This document shows, piece after piece, positions 46,199 through 58,438 of a DNA stretch of 64,000 bases (position 1 is its first letter; every line of letters starts with the position of its first letter). The stretch covers positions 217,463-281,462 of the forward strand of contig MU853185.1 of the NCBI GenBank assembly GCA_033085395.1, read 5' to 3'. This DNA comes from Xanthoparmelia taractica. Its lineage: Eukaryota > Ascomycota > Lecanoromycetes > Lecanorales > Parmeliaceae. The notes below the pieces were generated by a model. It was not told the origin of the DNA and did not search any database. It saw only the letters and a program-made list of their open reading frames with translations. Made by a program: the position numbers and the translations under genes.

Positions 46199-46903
46199 AT
46201 GGCCAGTGACACTAGCACCATGACCTTTCTAGCATTCCCTCGTGAAATCCGCGATTTCATCTACGCCAACCTCACCACAAACGGGAAAACCTACTCTATC
46301 ACCTCCACAAATGTCGTCTCCATCGGTGAAGCCCCTGAGCCCAACCTCGGCATCCTCAACACCTGCAAAATCATTCAACATGAAATGCTACAAATCCTTT
46401 GCCCTGACAACGCCTTCAGATTCACTTTTCCAAATGCAGACACCCGTGTACAATCTCTATATCATGAGCTAGCACCTCGCACAACACACATGGAATTCTA
46501 CATCGACTTCGGTTCTTTCCACTGGCAGGATTTCAAAGCCAGATATCGCGACCCGGAAATCAACTACATCGGCAATCAATTCTGCAAAGCATTGCGTGAA
46601 TGGAATTCTAATTCCACGAAGTGCGAGTCCTGCCGAATCATCATCGATGACAACGCCAATTTTATCTCCGCACAGCTTCGACTGCAGATTTTTGAGGTCA
46701 TGAAGACGCTTGTCGGGCTCGAGACCGTATTAATCCTTGTGCTGAACTTCAAGCCGGATCTGAGGAGGCTGGGGGCTGTTTTGGGGCCAAGTCTGGGGCC
46801 AAGCACGGTCCATTATGAGTGGCCTCCACTCTATGATGATGAATGGGATTATGGTTCTATCAAGTTCCACCCGAGGAAGTTCCTAGCTGAACAGAGGGAA
46901 TAG
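46199..46903 (+). CDS. 2EXR-type fungal protein
   Basis: A single-exon ORF of 234 codons. The N-terminus MTFLAFPREIRDFIYANLTT matches the 2EXR/F-box-like start common in filamentous fungi (FxxLPxEIRxxIYxxLL), followed by GILNTCKIIQHEMLQILCP (LLxxCxxIxxE). The C-terminus is enriched in Trp/Tyr/Asp. These proteins form large lineage-specific families in Pezizomycotina with unknown roles. ATG 46199 has a good context (CATCATGGCC). Confidence 0.75.
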   Translation: MASDTSTMTFLAFPREIRDFIYANLTTNGKTYSITSTNVVSIGEAPEPNLGILNTCKIIQHEMLQILCPDNAFRFTFPNADTRVQSLYHELAPRTTHMEFYIDFGSFHWQDFKARYRDPEINYIGNQFCKALREWNSNSTKCESCRIIIDDNANFISAQLRLQIFEVMKTLVGLETVLILVLNFKPDLRRLGAVLGPSLGPSTVHYEWPPLYDDEWDYGSIKFHPRKFLAEQRE

Positions 46904-47691
46904 AATGTAGTGCTCTGGCCAGACACGAAAGCTAATACGGAGCAGATACATGACCGCTCAGATCTCACTTTTAGAGATGGCAGGACCGTGCGAAAAGATC
47001 AGGCATCAGTGAGAGATTTACGATATGGAGCATACAAATACGTCTGCTACTGATAAGTTATTACGAGATGGTGAATAGCGAAGAGTATTAGTACAATGGC
47101 CCCTTCTTTTTCTATATGTTTAAGCCTTACGTATCACCATCTTGTAATCCTCCTCCTCGCTCACCTCCCCGATCCTCCGACATGAAAGACCCTCCTAGGA
47201 AAATGCTCCACCCAATCTGCACCAAGTTGGCATCAGCGTCTGGTTTGATTCCCGAACCATGGCCGATACAACTCGTCTTCAACCGATAACGGGCTGAAAG
47301 GGAGACATTGCATCTGCTTCCAATTGGCTGAGCAATTTTGCTGTTATACAAGTTTTACTGGATAGTCGCTAAGCCGTTTGATCCTTCTTACTGCATCTCG
47401 CCGCATTATACCACGACACTTACCGTATTCGGTCCCTTCACGTTATCGTGCTCGAGCTTTCGACATATTTGATGCCTTGGTAAACCATTCAGCGAAGACT
47501 AAAATTAAGATCCACTTTCATTCTCTAGCATATCAGAATTCTTGAGGATGACATTCATGCAAAGACAGTTTGCTACAGTCCCTCTCCGTCGCAATGAAAG
47601 GACTTAATCAATCCGTACCCCCGGTGAACCGCGAGATTTCATTTTCCTTCCCCAAATTCTCAGCCGGTACACTCGGCCTCGTCTATCCACA
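46904..47691. other. Intergenic
   Basis: No convincing gene. A 74-codon minus frame at 47127 and an overlapping plus frame from 47570 are shadows. Confidence 0.4.
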
Positions 47692-48122
47692 ATGTACTTC
47701 CCCACTATCATCGTCACCACCGCGCTCTTCGCCACCTTCATCACCATGGCCGTGCCCGGCTCCAAGCGAGAAACCAAGCGAGCAACTCCCTGTTCCGGCC
47801 TCGAGAGCCAACCTCAATGCTGTGCTGTTGGTGTCTTGGGTATTTTTGATATACAATGCGCTGACCGTACGTTTTCCCTGTCGCTTTCTAATTGTATTTC
47901 AGGTTCAAGGACTGGGTAGCTGATTGCCGGATGTACGTACAGCTCCCACAGATGTCAGCGGTGTCGACGACTTTGTAAGCTTGTGCGCGTCTCTTGGACT
48001 GGAGGCTCAATGCTGTACTGTTGGCGCTGTGAGTGCTAATCATTAGTGAAAGTGCCGCGTGATGTGTTGTGTGCTGACTGTTTTCCTAGTTGGGCGAAGC
48101 GCTGTTTTGCGCGTCACCTTGA
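47692..48122 (+). CDS. Class II hydrophobin
   Basis: Exons 47692-47866, 47943-48028 and 48090-48122 (introns 76 and 61 bp) give 97 codons. The leader MYFPTIIVTTALFATFITMA is a signal peptide, followed by a KRETKR basic pro-region. The mature part has eight Cys in the order C-CC-C-C-CC-C with spacings 8, 11, 16, 8 and 10, matching class II hydrophobins (cerato-ulmin/HFB type; the first gap is one shorter than usual). Hydrophobins self-assemble at air-water or wall surfaces and coat hyphae and spores. The second intron interrupts the segment TVGALGEALFC, a common intron position in this family. An overlapping larger ORF in another frame is a shadow. Confidence 0.9.
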
Positions 48123-49440
48123 AATTCTAGCTGTATGGAGATGGCGTTCATGGTAGACTGCTAGCTGTCTCCTCTTCCCACCAACTTGCATCTATTGATG
48201 AATTTTTTCTCCAACCAAGATCTGCCCAAACATTCTCCTTTCACGACTTTCCAAGTCAATTAACCTGTTTCTTGGAGCTATTGCTTCTGTCCCAGTTTGC
48301 GCCTATCCCCAATTGCGATTGCGCAGCGTGGTCATATTTGTATGCTAGATTGTCCGCTCCGATGCGATCCCACCAAACTGGATGGCGTTGTATTTGAGCC
48401 AATGGTAAAGACATGGCAATTTAGGAAGACCTTCGCTTTTCGATGAAAATATGACTTGCGCGGCAAATTAAATTTCGCGAGAAGATCTTTGGTGGCTTCT
48501 TTTCGAACAGTCTCAAGTTATATTCTGCCAGTCCCACCGCTATGGCGGCTGAGTCTATCAATGACATTTCTTGATATCACATCTTATAGCCCGACACAAA
48601 TCTGCCATCAACCCTCTGGCAACAGCAAGCGCACTTGCATGGCAAGAGACTGATCAGATCTGCAGGTAGCCAGCACAGTAGATCCGATTAGAGACCAACT
48701 TCCCGTCCTTATGATGTATATGCAAGGCCCACAGTCAGCATGGACGAATCACAAGTTTGACCCAAACTTGAGTAGTGAACGACAATGCAAGTACTTTTGT
48801 AGTAGGTCGTGGGCCACACTGAAGCAATCATCTTACCTGCCACCCTGGGGAGGGAGGAGTACTAGAGGGACAGCTGAGCGAGTGAGGCAGAATGGAGATG
48901 GGGAGTGAGGCCTATGAAGCGGGTGCTAGTCGAAGATAAACCGAGGACGATCGTGTTTGTTCAGCGAGAATTCAATCACTTTGATGGCAACCCACTCCCT
49001 ATCCACTCGACCGATCAGACTTATGGAGGTGGACACCAAAACCTCCTACATAGCGCTAGCATTAGCCCTAGTCCTACTTTCGGAAGAGACCCCTGGATTA
49101 AGGGTACCTTAATATTGAATCATGTTAGGGGAGAGTATAACTTGAGTCCTGGTGATGTCCTCTGGAGGCATTGACCGTCGGATTTGATTTAACCTAGGCG
49201 CAACTCCGAAATAAATATAAGAGTATTGTCTCGATGCCTTTCCAGGTGCATTATCCGAGATCTTGGCGCAGGAGCCTTGGCATATGCAGGACTTCTGGTG
49301 TCCACGTCCGGACGCGTAGATGTTCAATGTTGGGGCTTTCTATCGGAATCCTGACGAACCAATTGCTGCGGTCTCAGGAGACAGTCCCAGTGTTTCTCGC
49401 TCGTCTCAGTCACCTCCAATGACGCAAAGAGTATTCAGCT
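48123..49440. other. Intergenic
   Basis: About 1.3 kb without a supported gene. Short plus frames at 48456-48653, 48711-48908 and 48905-49174 carry no motif. An open frame from 49320 overlaps the start of the next gene in another phase. Confidence 0.4.
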
Positions 49441-50496
49441 ATGATGCAGACTCCTTTTCAGCAAAGAGAGGAGCTCTTTTCCGCTACAGTGACTTCGTCT
49501 GCTACTCCTGGTACTTGGTCTCCGTCCTCTAGACCTAACCAGTCAGGAAATGCTAGAGACAGGAGATTGGTCCTGCCGGTGGTCCAGGAGAGATGTTACA
49601 GCCTACGACTGATCGACCCTTCTAAGGAAAGAGATCTACAAAGATACATGACAGACGATCTGGATGTGGACCGTCTGAACAAGATCCACAAGCATCTTTG
49701 GTTTGCTGGGCTCCCTCGATGCGCGAGACCACTGCACCATCAGCTTATGATTGATCGAACGATAATGATCACGGAACGAGCCGACCTGCACTTGCTATGG
49801 CGACGTGATCGTCTCTACCTCAAACCCATGCCAGACTATCTCTTAAGCCACGGTATTTGGGAAGGGACCTTACTGAAAAATCGGATTCTTTTCGAGAATG
49901 CTAAGGGCTTTCTGTTGTCCTACCTTTGGCTTATTCGTCAAAAGAGCGATTTTACGATTGCGCAACGCGAAAATCTAGTCAGCAACGATCTTACATGGGA
50001 AGATTGGACCATATTCAGTACGGTCGTCTTCCCAAATGTCGTCTCTGATTCGTTCGAGGGTATCAGTCCTCGGTATCTATACGGCGAACTTCGTCTGGGA
50101 CGAGTGAACCTAGTCTATCGTCTGTGTCGTAATACCAGGAGCTTCAAGACATTCATTAGAGGTTACTTCTATGGCTATCACACATATGCCAATTTTATTC
50201 AACAGAATTTTGCCTGGGTCTTGACGGTTATTGTGTACATTACAATCGTCCTGACGGCCATGCAGGTCGGCCTCGCCACGACCGGGTTACAAAATAGCCA
50301 GGCTTTCAATCGAGCATCTTATGGCTTCACGATCTTCTCTATAGTTGCGCCGTTGGCAATACTACTCGGACTGCTTTCAGTGCTTCTGTTCCTCATTTTC
50401 TTCAATCTCAACTACGCGGTCAGGCAACGATCCACCACGCGCAGAAGTTTTCCGGCTGTCTTCGATAATCTTGCACTTCGATCTCACAGTCACTAA
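49441..50496 (+). CDS. DUF6601-like membrane protein
   Basis: A 351-codon ORF. From memory the core matches the fungal DUF6601 family: LNKIHKHLWFAGLPRCARPL, HHQLMIDRTIMITERADLHL, DYLLSHGIWEGTLL, AKGFLLSYLWLIRQKSDF. Two C-terminal membrane helices lie at about residues 258-280 (WVLTVIVYITIVLTAMQVGL) and 295-320 (IFSIVAPLAILLGLLSVLLF). The N-terminal 45 residues are Ser/Thr rich. An upstream exon cannot be excluded, because an open frame from 49320 in another phase overlaps the start. Function is unknown; membrane location is likely. Confidence 0.75.
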   Translation: MMQTPFQQREELFSATVTSSATPGTWSPSSRPNQSGNARDRRLVLPVVQERCYSLRLIDPSKERDLQRYMTDDLDVDRLNKIHKHLWFAGLPRCARPLHHQLMIDRTIMITERADLHLLWRRDRLYLKPMPDYLLSHGIWEGTLLKNRILFENAKGFLLSYLWLIRQKSDFTIAQRENLVSNDLTWEDWTIFSTVVFPNVVSDSFEGISPRYLYGELRLGRVNLVYRLCRNTRSFKTFIRGYFYGYHTYANFIQQNFAWVLTVIVYITIVLTAMQVGLATTGLQNSQAFNRASYGFTIFSIVAPLAILLGLLSVLLFLIFFNLNYAVRQRSTTRRSFPAVFDNLALRSHSH

Positions 50497-51006
50497 ACAT
50501 CCTACCCTAAAAGCATGGGGAAATAGCGCGTTAGATATGTTAGCGAAATATGTTATCCTTTATCGTACAATAGGCAGAGGAAAGAGAAGAGGGTTACAGC
50601 GTGGCACTTGGGTCCATGGTATGATTTGCTATGGCATTCTAGCACCTGTGAAGATTGGCCCTTCCAACAGACTGTACGCCTTGGCATTGAACCATACCAT
50701 CACACTGTAGCTTGGCTAGATCTCTATCGTGCTCGAGTCCGCCCATTGGTTCTCGGAGTTGCTGACGAGGCTGGCATCTCGGAACTGTGCTCTAGTCCCA
50801 ACATAGTTAGCAATCAGCAGAGCTGCTTCAGCTGAAAAGCGGGGTAGAAGACCACTCCACAGTACCGTATCCCCCTTATTATCTCGCGACATGAAGAGAA
50901 GGACTGTACGCTTTCTAGAGGATTTCAAAGCTTGTTTAACCTCTCACACCTCAGTCAATAGTGAACATGACAAAGGAGCCTGATAAGGCTAGCAGAGTAG
51001 ACCGCC
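50497..51006. other. Intergenic
   Basis: No gene; a 75-codon frame (50608-50835) is unsupported. It holds the promoter of the NLR-type gene. Confidence 0.4.
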
Positions 51007-54000
51007 ATGGGGGATAAGCAACTCACTTCGGATGACAAGGTCACAGGCGCTACGGTGAGCTCAGCAAGTTAGCAACATGGTACGCTGATGACACGCTGAT
51101 ACTGTTTATAGCCATGGGGTTTGCGCCTTATTAGCGATGCCACTAGCGAGGCTAGACCGGGGGGAGCTGTCGTAGAGTTGGTGTCCTCCCATGCCATGCG
51201 TAGTGTTCAAAATGCTGATACGTGTAATCCAGCATCATCGCCGTACATGGTCTCGGGGCGAATCCTGACCACGCTTGGGTGCGGCATAAGGATATAAGCG
51301 CGGGCCTCGAGAAGGATGTGCGATGGCTCACGGATCTGCTGCCGCAGACATTTCGCGATTACAAAAGCAGTCTCAGTGCTCGAATATTCTGCTTCAACTA
51401 TCAGTCCGCGTGGCTTGGACCGCAGCTCAGCAAAAACCGACTGGAGGGTCTCGCGTGGAGGTTGGTGGACGAGATCCATAATATCAGAGACAAGGTTGGT
51501 CCTGTCCGTGGAGGAAACTGCTAGTCCATAGCCGCTTGGTTGGTCCATACTAATTGCGATGAATGCAGGACGATTCTGCGTCGGATCGACCGCTCATCTT
51601 TATTGGCCATTCCTTCGGTGGATTGGTAATCGAGCAGGCTATAGTCCAAGCAAACTCCGCGGGAGGTAGATATGAATATCTCGTTAAGCTTATCGGCGGC
51701 GTTGTCCTCCTCGGAACCCCTCACCAGGGATCAAAATCACAAAAGTGGGGCTCGATCATGGCCAACCTGGCTAACCTGATCGACTATGGTGAGACCGGGC
51801 TGATGAAAGAGGTGGATGAGAAGTCAATGAAGATATTCGACCTCATCTCGCAGTTCAAGAAAATCATGATCAGTATGGATCTGGCGAAGACAGCTGTCAC
51901 ATGCTTTTACGAGAATCGTTCAACGAATTATGTGTCGCGGGTGACCAAGACCGGACAATGGATTCAGAAACAAACCTCAGCCATGGTGAGAATATCTTAT
52001 TGGCTGCCCTACAATCAGGAGGACGGCTAATGAGAGCAAGGTTGTTGAAGAAACCTCGGCCGTGTTGTCTGGATTTTACTCTATCGTCTTGGATTCGGAT
52101 CATTTGAAGTTAAATAAATTTCCAAGCGCACAAGATGGAAACTACGTGTCTGTATCCTCCAACCTGTGCCGAATCGCAGCAGAAGCACCCGAACTTATCC
52201 GAAGACGTCAGAAAGGTCAGTCGGTAGAGCAGGAAGTCTTTTAGGTTTTAGCTGACACATTATCTACGAAAGAGCCATTGTCCGTTCAGAGCAGCCACTT
52301 TCTAGTACCTCGAAAGCGTGTCAAGGACTTTATTGGTCGTGACAGTCTGCTTGAAGATATCCGGTCGCATTTCTCTAGCACCCGAACAGGATCCCCGCTC
52401 CAATTGATCCTGTACGCCCTTGGGGGACAAGGTAAAAGTCAGATTGCGCTCGAGTACTGTCGAAAGTGGCGCGATACCTATCGTGGTATATTCTGGATCG
52501 ACGCCAACTCCGAAACGACGGCCATGCAGTCGTATAGTACCATTGCGGCAAAGCTAATGGGAGGATCACAGGTCTTCGAGACCAGTGATAGCGCCATCCA
52601 GATCGAGATGGTCAAAGGACATCTAGAGCGGTGGAGTGAAGCGTGGTTATTGGTGTTTGATAATTACGACGATCCCCAAAAATTCCCTGAAGTCGAGCAG
52701 TTTATCCCAATCAGTAGGCGGCGTTCTGTTATTAGTTGTCGAAGCGTCGCTGACACGAGGATTAGGAGGATGTGGTCACGTACTGTTCACCAGCCGCAAT
52801 AGAGATCTCGGTCGACTCGGCACTCTTCTTGAAATTCCGCCAATGACGACGCAGGAAGGCGTAAGGCTCTTACTCCGTGGATACAACGGTAATGACATAC
52901 AAGAGCCACATCAAGATACCGCATCGAAGATCATCAAGCGACTCGGTGGACTCGCTCTTGCTATTGATCAGGCTGCAGCATATATCAAGTACAAACGGAT
53001 GCCGCTCGATCGCTTAGGAGACTTTCTGACCACGTACGAGGCTGAGCGACAGAACATTCTCTCATATACTCCAAAGAACTTCTGGGAGTATAAGCATATC
53101 AATGCAATCACAACATGGGAACTATCTTTTCAGCAACTTGGCTCAGGCGACGAGCCGTGGAAGAAGTCCGCGGCACATTTCCTGACCTTGTCTGCATTCT
53201 TCGCTCCTACTACAATCACTGAGTCTATGTTTCGTTACTATCACAAAATGTGTGATAGAGTAGCGTATGACATCGATTGGATACGACTTTTCACTGATCC
53301 CGATGGGGTGCAAGATGAGAGGGATGACAAAGATGATAAGCATGACAAGCATACCAAGCATACCAAGCATACCAAGCATACCAAGGATGGCGAGGGCGAG
53401 GACAAGGACGAGGACAAGGACGAGGGCGAGGACGAAGATGAGGACAAGAATCAGCATCAGGATGAGGCTGGCAGTCAGTCTTCCGACATGTGCTTCCATG
53501 GCTCGTGGAATCCTCGCCGATTTTGGGACGTCCTCGTCAGTTCGGAAGAACTATCTCTTCTGCAAAGCATCTCACCAGGGACGGGCCAAGAAGGAGCAAA
53601 TTTCTCCTTGCATCCGCTCATCCGAGATTGGCTGCAGCTCCGCTTAAAGGCAAAGGAGCGTGCAGATTATGTACACGAAGCCATCTTAGTCCTAGTCTGC
53701 TGTGCTCATGCATACCACGGTCTTCCGACGAGTGTGGGGGAAAGGACAGCGTTGATAACGCACATGGATGTGTCCCTGTCAAACGAGGAACAGTTCTTGG
53801 AGCCGCACGACAGGCTCGGTCATCAAATTGCAAACTGCGATGCAGCATCGTGGTTTGCACGTGCCTACAAGGAACGGGGCCGATATCGTACTTCAGAAGA
53901 CCTATATCGGCGTGTGCTAGAGATTCAGAGGTGTGAGCTGAGAGAGAATCATCCTGATACGCTGAGAAGTATGAACAACCTTGCAAGCTCGTTGCATAGG

Positions 54001-55050
54001 GTAGGCAAGTACGAAGAAGCAGAACGAATGTATCGTGAAATATTGACGATGAGAGAAACGGAGCTGGGGAACGAACATCCTGATACACTATCCAGCATGC
54101 ATAATCTTGCATATCTATTGAGTTGTCTAGGCAATTACGAAGAAGCAGAACGAATGTATCGTCAGATATTGACTTTGAGAGAAACGAATCCGGGAAAAAA
54201 ACACCCAGATACGTTGATAAGTATGAACAATTTGGCGCTAGTACTTTACGAGCAAGACAAACATGAGGAGGCGGAGCAGATATATCGAGAGACGTTGACA
54301 TTAAAAGAAATGATAATGGGGAAAGAACATCCCAGTACATTGATGAGTATAAACAATTTGGCGCAAGTACTTTGCGAGCAAAACAACTACGAGGAGGCTG
54401 AGCAGATACACCGAGAGACATTAGCATTAAGAAAGATGGTCTTGGGCAAAGAACATCCTGATATATTGATGAGTATGAATAATTTATCGACGATCTTGTA
54501 TAATCAGAACAAATACGAGGAGGCTGAGAGTCTATGTCGAGAAACATTGGCTTTGAGAGAAACTATCTTAGGCGAAGAACATCCTTCTACGGCGACGAGC
54601 AGAGAGCTTCTGACGGATGTACTGGAGAGTCAAGGCAAATATGAAGAGGCCAGGCTCCTGGCTGCCGTCCGAGCGACCGAGGAGAGAGATAAAAACACAG
54701 CTGCTTGTCCCCCTGATGTTCCTGCATCTTTGGATCCAGGTGATGTGGCGAGACTCTCCTCAATGGACTCACAGGGTGCAAAGCAACCGGCTCAACTGTC
54801 AAAGAAGGGGAAGGGCCATGAGGCCAATGAGAACAATGGGGGCGAAAAGGAGGAAGGGGGGAAAGGAGAGAGGAGAAGGGAGAGGATGGCGCGATGGGCG
54901 AAGAGGACAATGGGATCTATGGAATCCTTGCGACTGGCGTCAATAAGCCCCCAGCGCCATTCAACAAGCACTAGCAGGAGCGCAGACCCCACGGGAAACC
55001 CGGACCGGCACCATCGGATGCAGTCAAGCTCACAATCAAGCACACGATGA
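51007..55050 (+). CDS. NLR-type protein: alpha/beta-hydrolase, NB-ARC, TPR
   Basis: Seven exons (51007-51054, 51112-51176, 51233-51494, 51569-51985, 52041-52215, 52273-52713, 52766-55050; introns 52-74 bp) join in frame to 1230 codons. Residues about 38-300 are a DUF676/PGAP1-like hydrolase: IIAVHGLGANPDHAW, nucleophile Ser140 in GHSFGG, and LLGTPHQGSK. The NB-ARC module has P-loop GGQGKS (373-378), Walker B LLVFDNYDD (448-456), a sensor-like HVLFTSRNRD and GGLALAIDQAAAY. Residues about 830-1115 are at least six 42-residue kinesin-light-chain-type TPRs (HPDTLxSMNNLA...YEEAExMYRETL). Fungal proteins of this build are candidate innate-immunity or heterokaryon-incompatibility receptors: TPRs sense, NB-ARC switches, the hydrolase acts. 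That role is inference. An acidic/Lys tract (about 656-706) splits the middle, and the tail is basic. Confidence 0.88.
53330..53460 (+). repeat. In-frame AAGCATACC and GAGGACAAG repeats
   Basis: Inside the NLR gene, about four AAGCATACC units (Lys-His-Thr) are followed by GACAAGGACGAGG-type units (Asp/Glu/Lys). The insert adds a flexible charged loop after the winged-helix-like region, and the frame is kept. Confidence 0.75.
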
Positions 55051-56392
55051 AGATGGGTCAGGTCACGTTGCAGGCCACCAGCGAAGCGGGAGCATCAGGA
55101 GGCTCGCTTCACGGATACATGATACCTCATGGGCATTCGAGAGCCTCATGGTGCTCATTCATGTCCAAGAGATGCACACATCAATTTTCGACTACAGCGG
55201 AAAGGGACAGTCACTTGATGATGACTCATTCCATCAGCACCAGCTCAGCGCCTGTTCAAAGGCCTTCATCATTCTCGGTACAAGTACTGTACTCATACCC
55301 TGGCTCCAACTCCCGCTCACGTACCACACCAATCGAGCGAAAGGAGTGGCACGGGCCTTTGAGGTTTTGCGAGATCCAGAGGATGTACAACCGCTGATGT
55401 CCGACTCCCTCCCCGTGTCTGTCAGCCGCTCAAGAAGCGCAAAGTTTATACCAGATGGTAGAAGGCGAGTATATCCAGGGTCGGTAAAGGTATTTAGCAG
55501 TCTCTTTCCCGTTCAGCTACGACTCAACTAATCAATCGACAGCGCAGCCCATATACATACCGCGTGGGGATGCCGATGTGCGGAAGGCTACTATGAGACC
55601 ATCAAGGTTGTTGGAAAGAAACCGGGTACCAGAGGGTCCGAGCACGAGGCGCTTTTGTTCAGTTTCATGCTGAAAAAGAAATGTTTCAATGCTGGCAGTG
55701 GGTCTGTTGTAAGTAAGGGACAGTGGGTCTGTTACAATGACACAAAATCACATCGATATCCATAAATCCAAAGCCCCGCAAGTAAGCAATAGACTCCATC
55801 GATAACTCTGTCAAAAAATTTGACACTGACTTTAAATATAGACATCGTTGTCCCATTCCTGTGGACGATAACTCCGCTTTCCTCCCTCATGGCCCCCACT
55901 TTTCCCCCTGTCTCTTTAGTCAACAGCCATTACCATCTTAGATGAACATGGCGCTTAGAAGACACCAAAATCCCGTGTACTCGTACTGTCAACCGAGGAT
56001 TCTCAGGAGAAGTGAGGGTGGGGGAGGAGGAAAGGAGGGAAGGAGGGAAGCGGGAAGCGGGAAGCGGGAAGTGGGAAGTGGGAAAGAGGAGGACGGGGGA
56101 AGGAGGAAAGGAGGGTAAGGACAGTGGATTGGTTTGGGGTAAAGATAGTAACACTTGTAGGTGGGTTCAGATAGGGAGAATGTGTGGATTTGTTCTCGGT
56201 GTAAGAAAGGGTCTGGGAGGAGGTTCTCAAGGCAGTGGGTAAGAAGATGAGGAACAGACTTATGTCTGTGTCCGGTATGAGGCCTGGGGGTTGGTCGAGG
56301 CTTGCATATGGTATTTACATTTTGAACTCTATACAACTCACTAAATGTCTCATGCTATTTCACCGAACCTCACTCATTTCGTCCCCTCCTGC
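55051..56392. other. Intergenic with a weak coding-like frame
   Basis: A plus frame at 55148-55531 reads MVLIHVQEMHTSIFDYSGKG and later VARAFEVLRDPEDVQPLM; it may be a relic but has no recognised family. The right part is purine-rich simple sequence. Confidence 0.3.
56048..56095. repeat. GGGAAGC heptamer array
   Basis: Six heptamers GGGAAGC/GGGAAGT in a row, flanked by AGGAGG-type purine sequence. Simple-sequence DNA in the 3' flank of the carboxylesterase gene. Confidence 0.75.
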
Positions 56393-58438
56393 CTACTGCG
56401 GCACCCTAGGCGCGACATGTCTCCAGAATCGACACCGTGCACCCCTACCACCCTCCCACGTATCCGCATTGACCACCCGAAAATCATTGGTAACACCCGG
56501 GCCCAAACGAAGGTTATATGAATAATCCGGCGTGACCGGAACGTGCTTGACGGTCCCACCCGTCGTATTGAGGTTCATCTGCAGATTCGACTGAGTCGAG
56601 TACGTCGGCCAGAGCAAGTTATTGCCGGGATCGCTCGGTACCGTTACGTTTGTGGCGTTGCCGCTGGCTTCGAGGACGGGGATGACGGGACTGTTATGCA
56701 TGATGAAGTTGCCCCATATCTTTTGGAACGCGTAGATGAAATCCGGTGTCGGCGTCGTTGCGTTGATGGAGAAGTATGCCGTCAGGTCGGCGCCATGGTA
56801 CGCTGGGGTGACGGAATACTGGTATTTCCAGCTCTGTTTGCCGGCGCCTGAGAAGGCTTCTGTGAGCCAGTAACCGGGGCAGGTGAATATGACTTCGCTG
56901 TTGAGATTGAAGGCGCGTTGTTTTTGACCTGTGGCGAACTCAGATTGGGTCAGAGCTGTAGGTCCGCTGTCGCCAAGGGTATCGAATAGTGGTGCTGAAA
57001 GGTCAGTGTTGGAATTGTCGAATTCGTAGATTTGCAGCAAGCGTGACTTGTCGGCTGCCGTAAGGGAGGGAAAGGTGGTTTGCACATAATTTAGGAAGTC
57101 GTTGGCGGTAAGAATTGTTGGAGGGGTCAGTGGTGCACCTTCGTTCGCATTACTCTTGAAACATTATCAGAAGGCAGAACTGTTGATGAAATGGAAGTTA
57201 CAGAGCCTACACCAGCGAGGAGACGTTTCCCGCTTACTGCCTTCTTAAGTAATTGCTGCGATGGCGTCGCTTGGATGAAATTGCCATCAGTAACCGGTAG
57301 GAAGGCAAAAGTGCCGAATTCTCCAGAGGTTGATACAGTAGCACTAGCGCTCTGTAGCACGGCAGTGTCCGCGTTCACCAAACAATCGAAAACAGTCGTA
57401 CTTGAGCTCCCACTGCAACCAGCAGCGTCGGCAAACGCCTGGTAGTGTTGGGTCGGCACCTGATCATTGTAATTGTACTGCTTTGCCAAATATATACTTG
57501 AAGCTATAATCTTGGAGAATTGTAAATTGATGACGCTTTATTAACCGAATAGAGTCTTACATTATCAAATAGCCTTATTTCCTGTTTGCCCCCGTACGCC
57601 ATAGCTTGTAGCATGACAGAAGCAGCACCAGCAGACTCGCCAGCAATAGTCACCTTGTCAGGGTCTCCGCCGAACTTCTTAATGTGTTCCTGGACCCATC
57701 GGAGAGCAAAACGTTGATCCAAAAGACCGGCATTTACTTGACCATTCTTTTTGACGTCCTCAGAGGAGAGAAAGCCAAATGCTCCAAGTCTATATTGGAT
57801 GATGACTGCAATGAAACCGTTGTCATTTGTGTTGATCAGCTGACTAGGATCGTAAACGGCGCCAAAGAGACCGTAGCCACCTCCATCTAAAGGTCAATCA
57901 GCTCTTGGCCAAATTTAGGAAGAGGAATTGGTGGGCCAGCGTACGGATCCAGACAATGACTGGCAAGTTCTTTGCGTCCGGAGGCGCGTAGACATTCAGG
58001 AACAAGCAGTCTTCATCACCTGGACCCGAATTGAAGCCATATATAGCAGGGGTCTGGGCAGCGCCTGATTGTGGACAGAGTGGTGGTTGGGCTACGGCCT
58101 GGATGATGGTGTTATTCCTCGCTGGGTTTTGAGGTGCTTGCCAACGCAGCTGGCTAATGGGAGGGGCGGCGTATCGGATGCTGCAAAATATGTGTCAATT
58201 GTCTTTTCCAGAGAGTCAAGGGGTAGAATGTTTGGCAGTCGCGGGCGCACCCTTTAAACACGTTCAGGCCAAAATCTGAGTCGTGGTATCCTTGGTAACG
58301 GGCATAGCCAAGATTGACAACCAGAGTAGTGGCAGAATCCTTGTAGAGAGGGGTGAGGAGAGTGGCCGGTGTGGCAGGTGTAGCAGATGTGCAGAGGATG
58401 GTAGTAAGCAAGAGAGCAAGTCTGATAGATGAATGCAT
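56393..58438 (-). CDS. Secreted type-B carboxylesterase/lipase
   Basis: Five minus-strand exons (58438-58251, 58180-57945, 57886-57561, 57510-57211, 57154-56393; introns 50-70 bp) give 603 codons. The leader SSIRLALLLTTILCTSATPA is a signal peptide; an in-frame ATG at 58450 adds four residues. Then follow FKGIRYAAPPISQLRW, EDCLFLNVYAP, the oxyanion loop HGGGYG at 142-147, the nucleophile elbow GESAG with Ser226 and NANEGAPL, probably bearing the acid residue. HGADLTAYF carries the likely catalytic His. These are the hallmarks of the alpha/beta-hydrolase type-B carboxylesterase/lipase family. It is probably an extracellular esterase with N-glycosylation sequons; the substrate is unknown. The exon 4 donor GTAGGC with acceptor TTTCAAG is the join that restores SNANEGAP. 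Confidence 0.9.

Noticed and set aside
53618..54547. 309-codon minus-strand ORF antisense to the TPR region
   Set aside because: It is the shadow of regular TPR codons, as shown by its own periodic composition.
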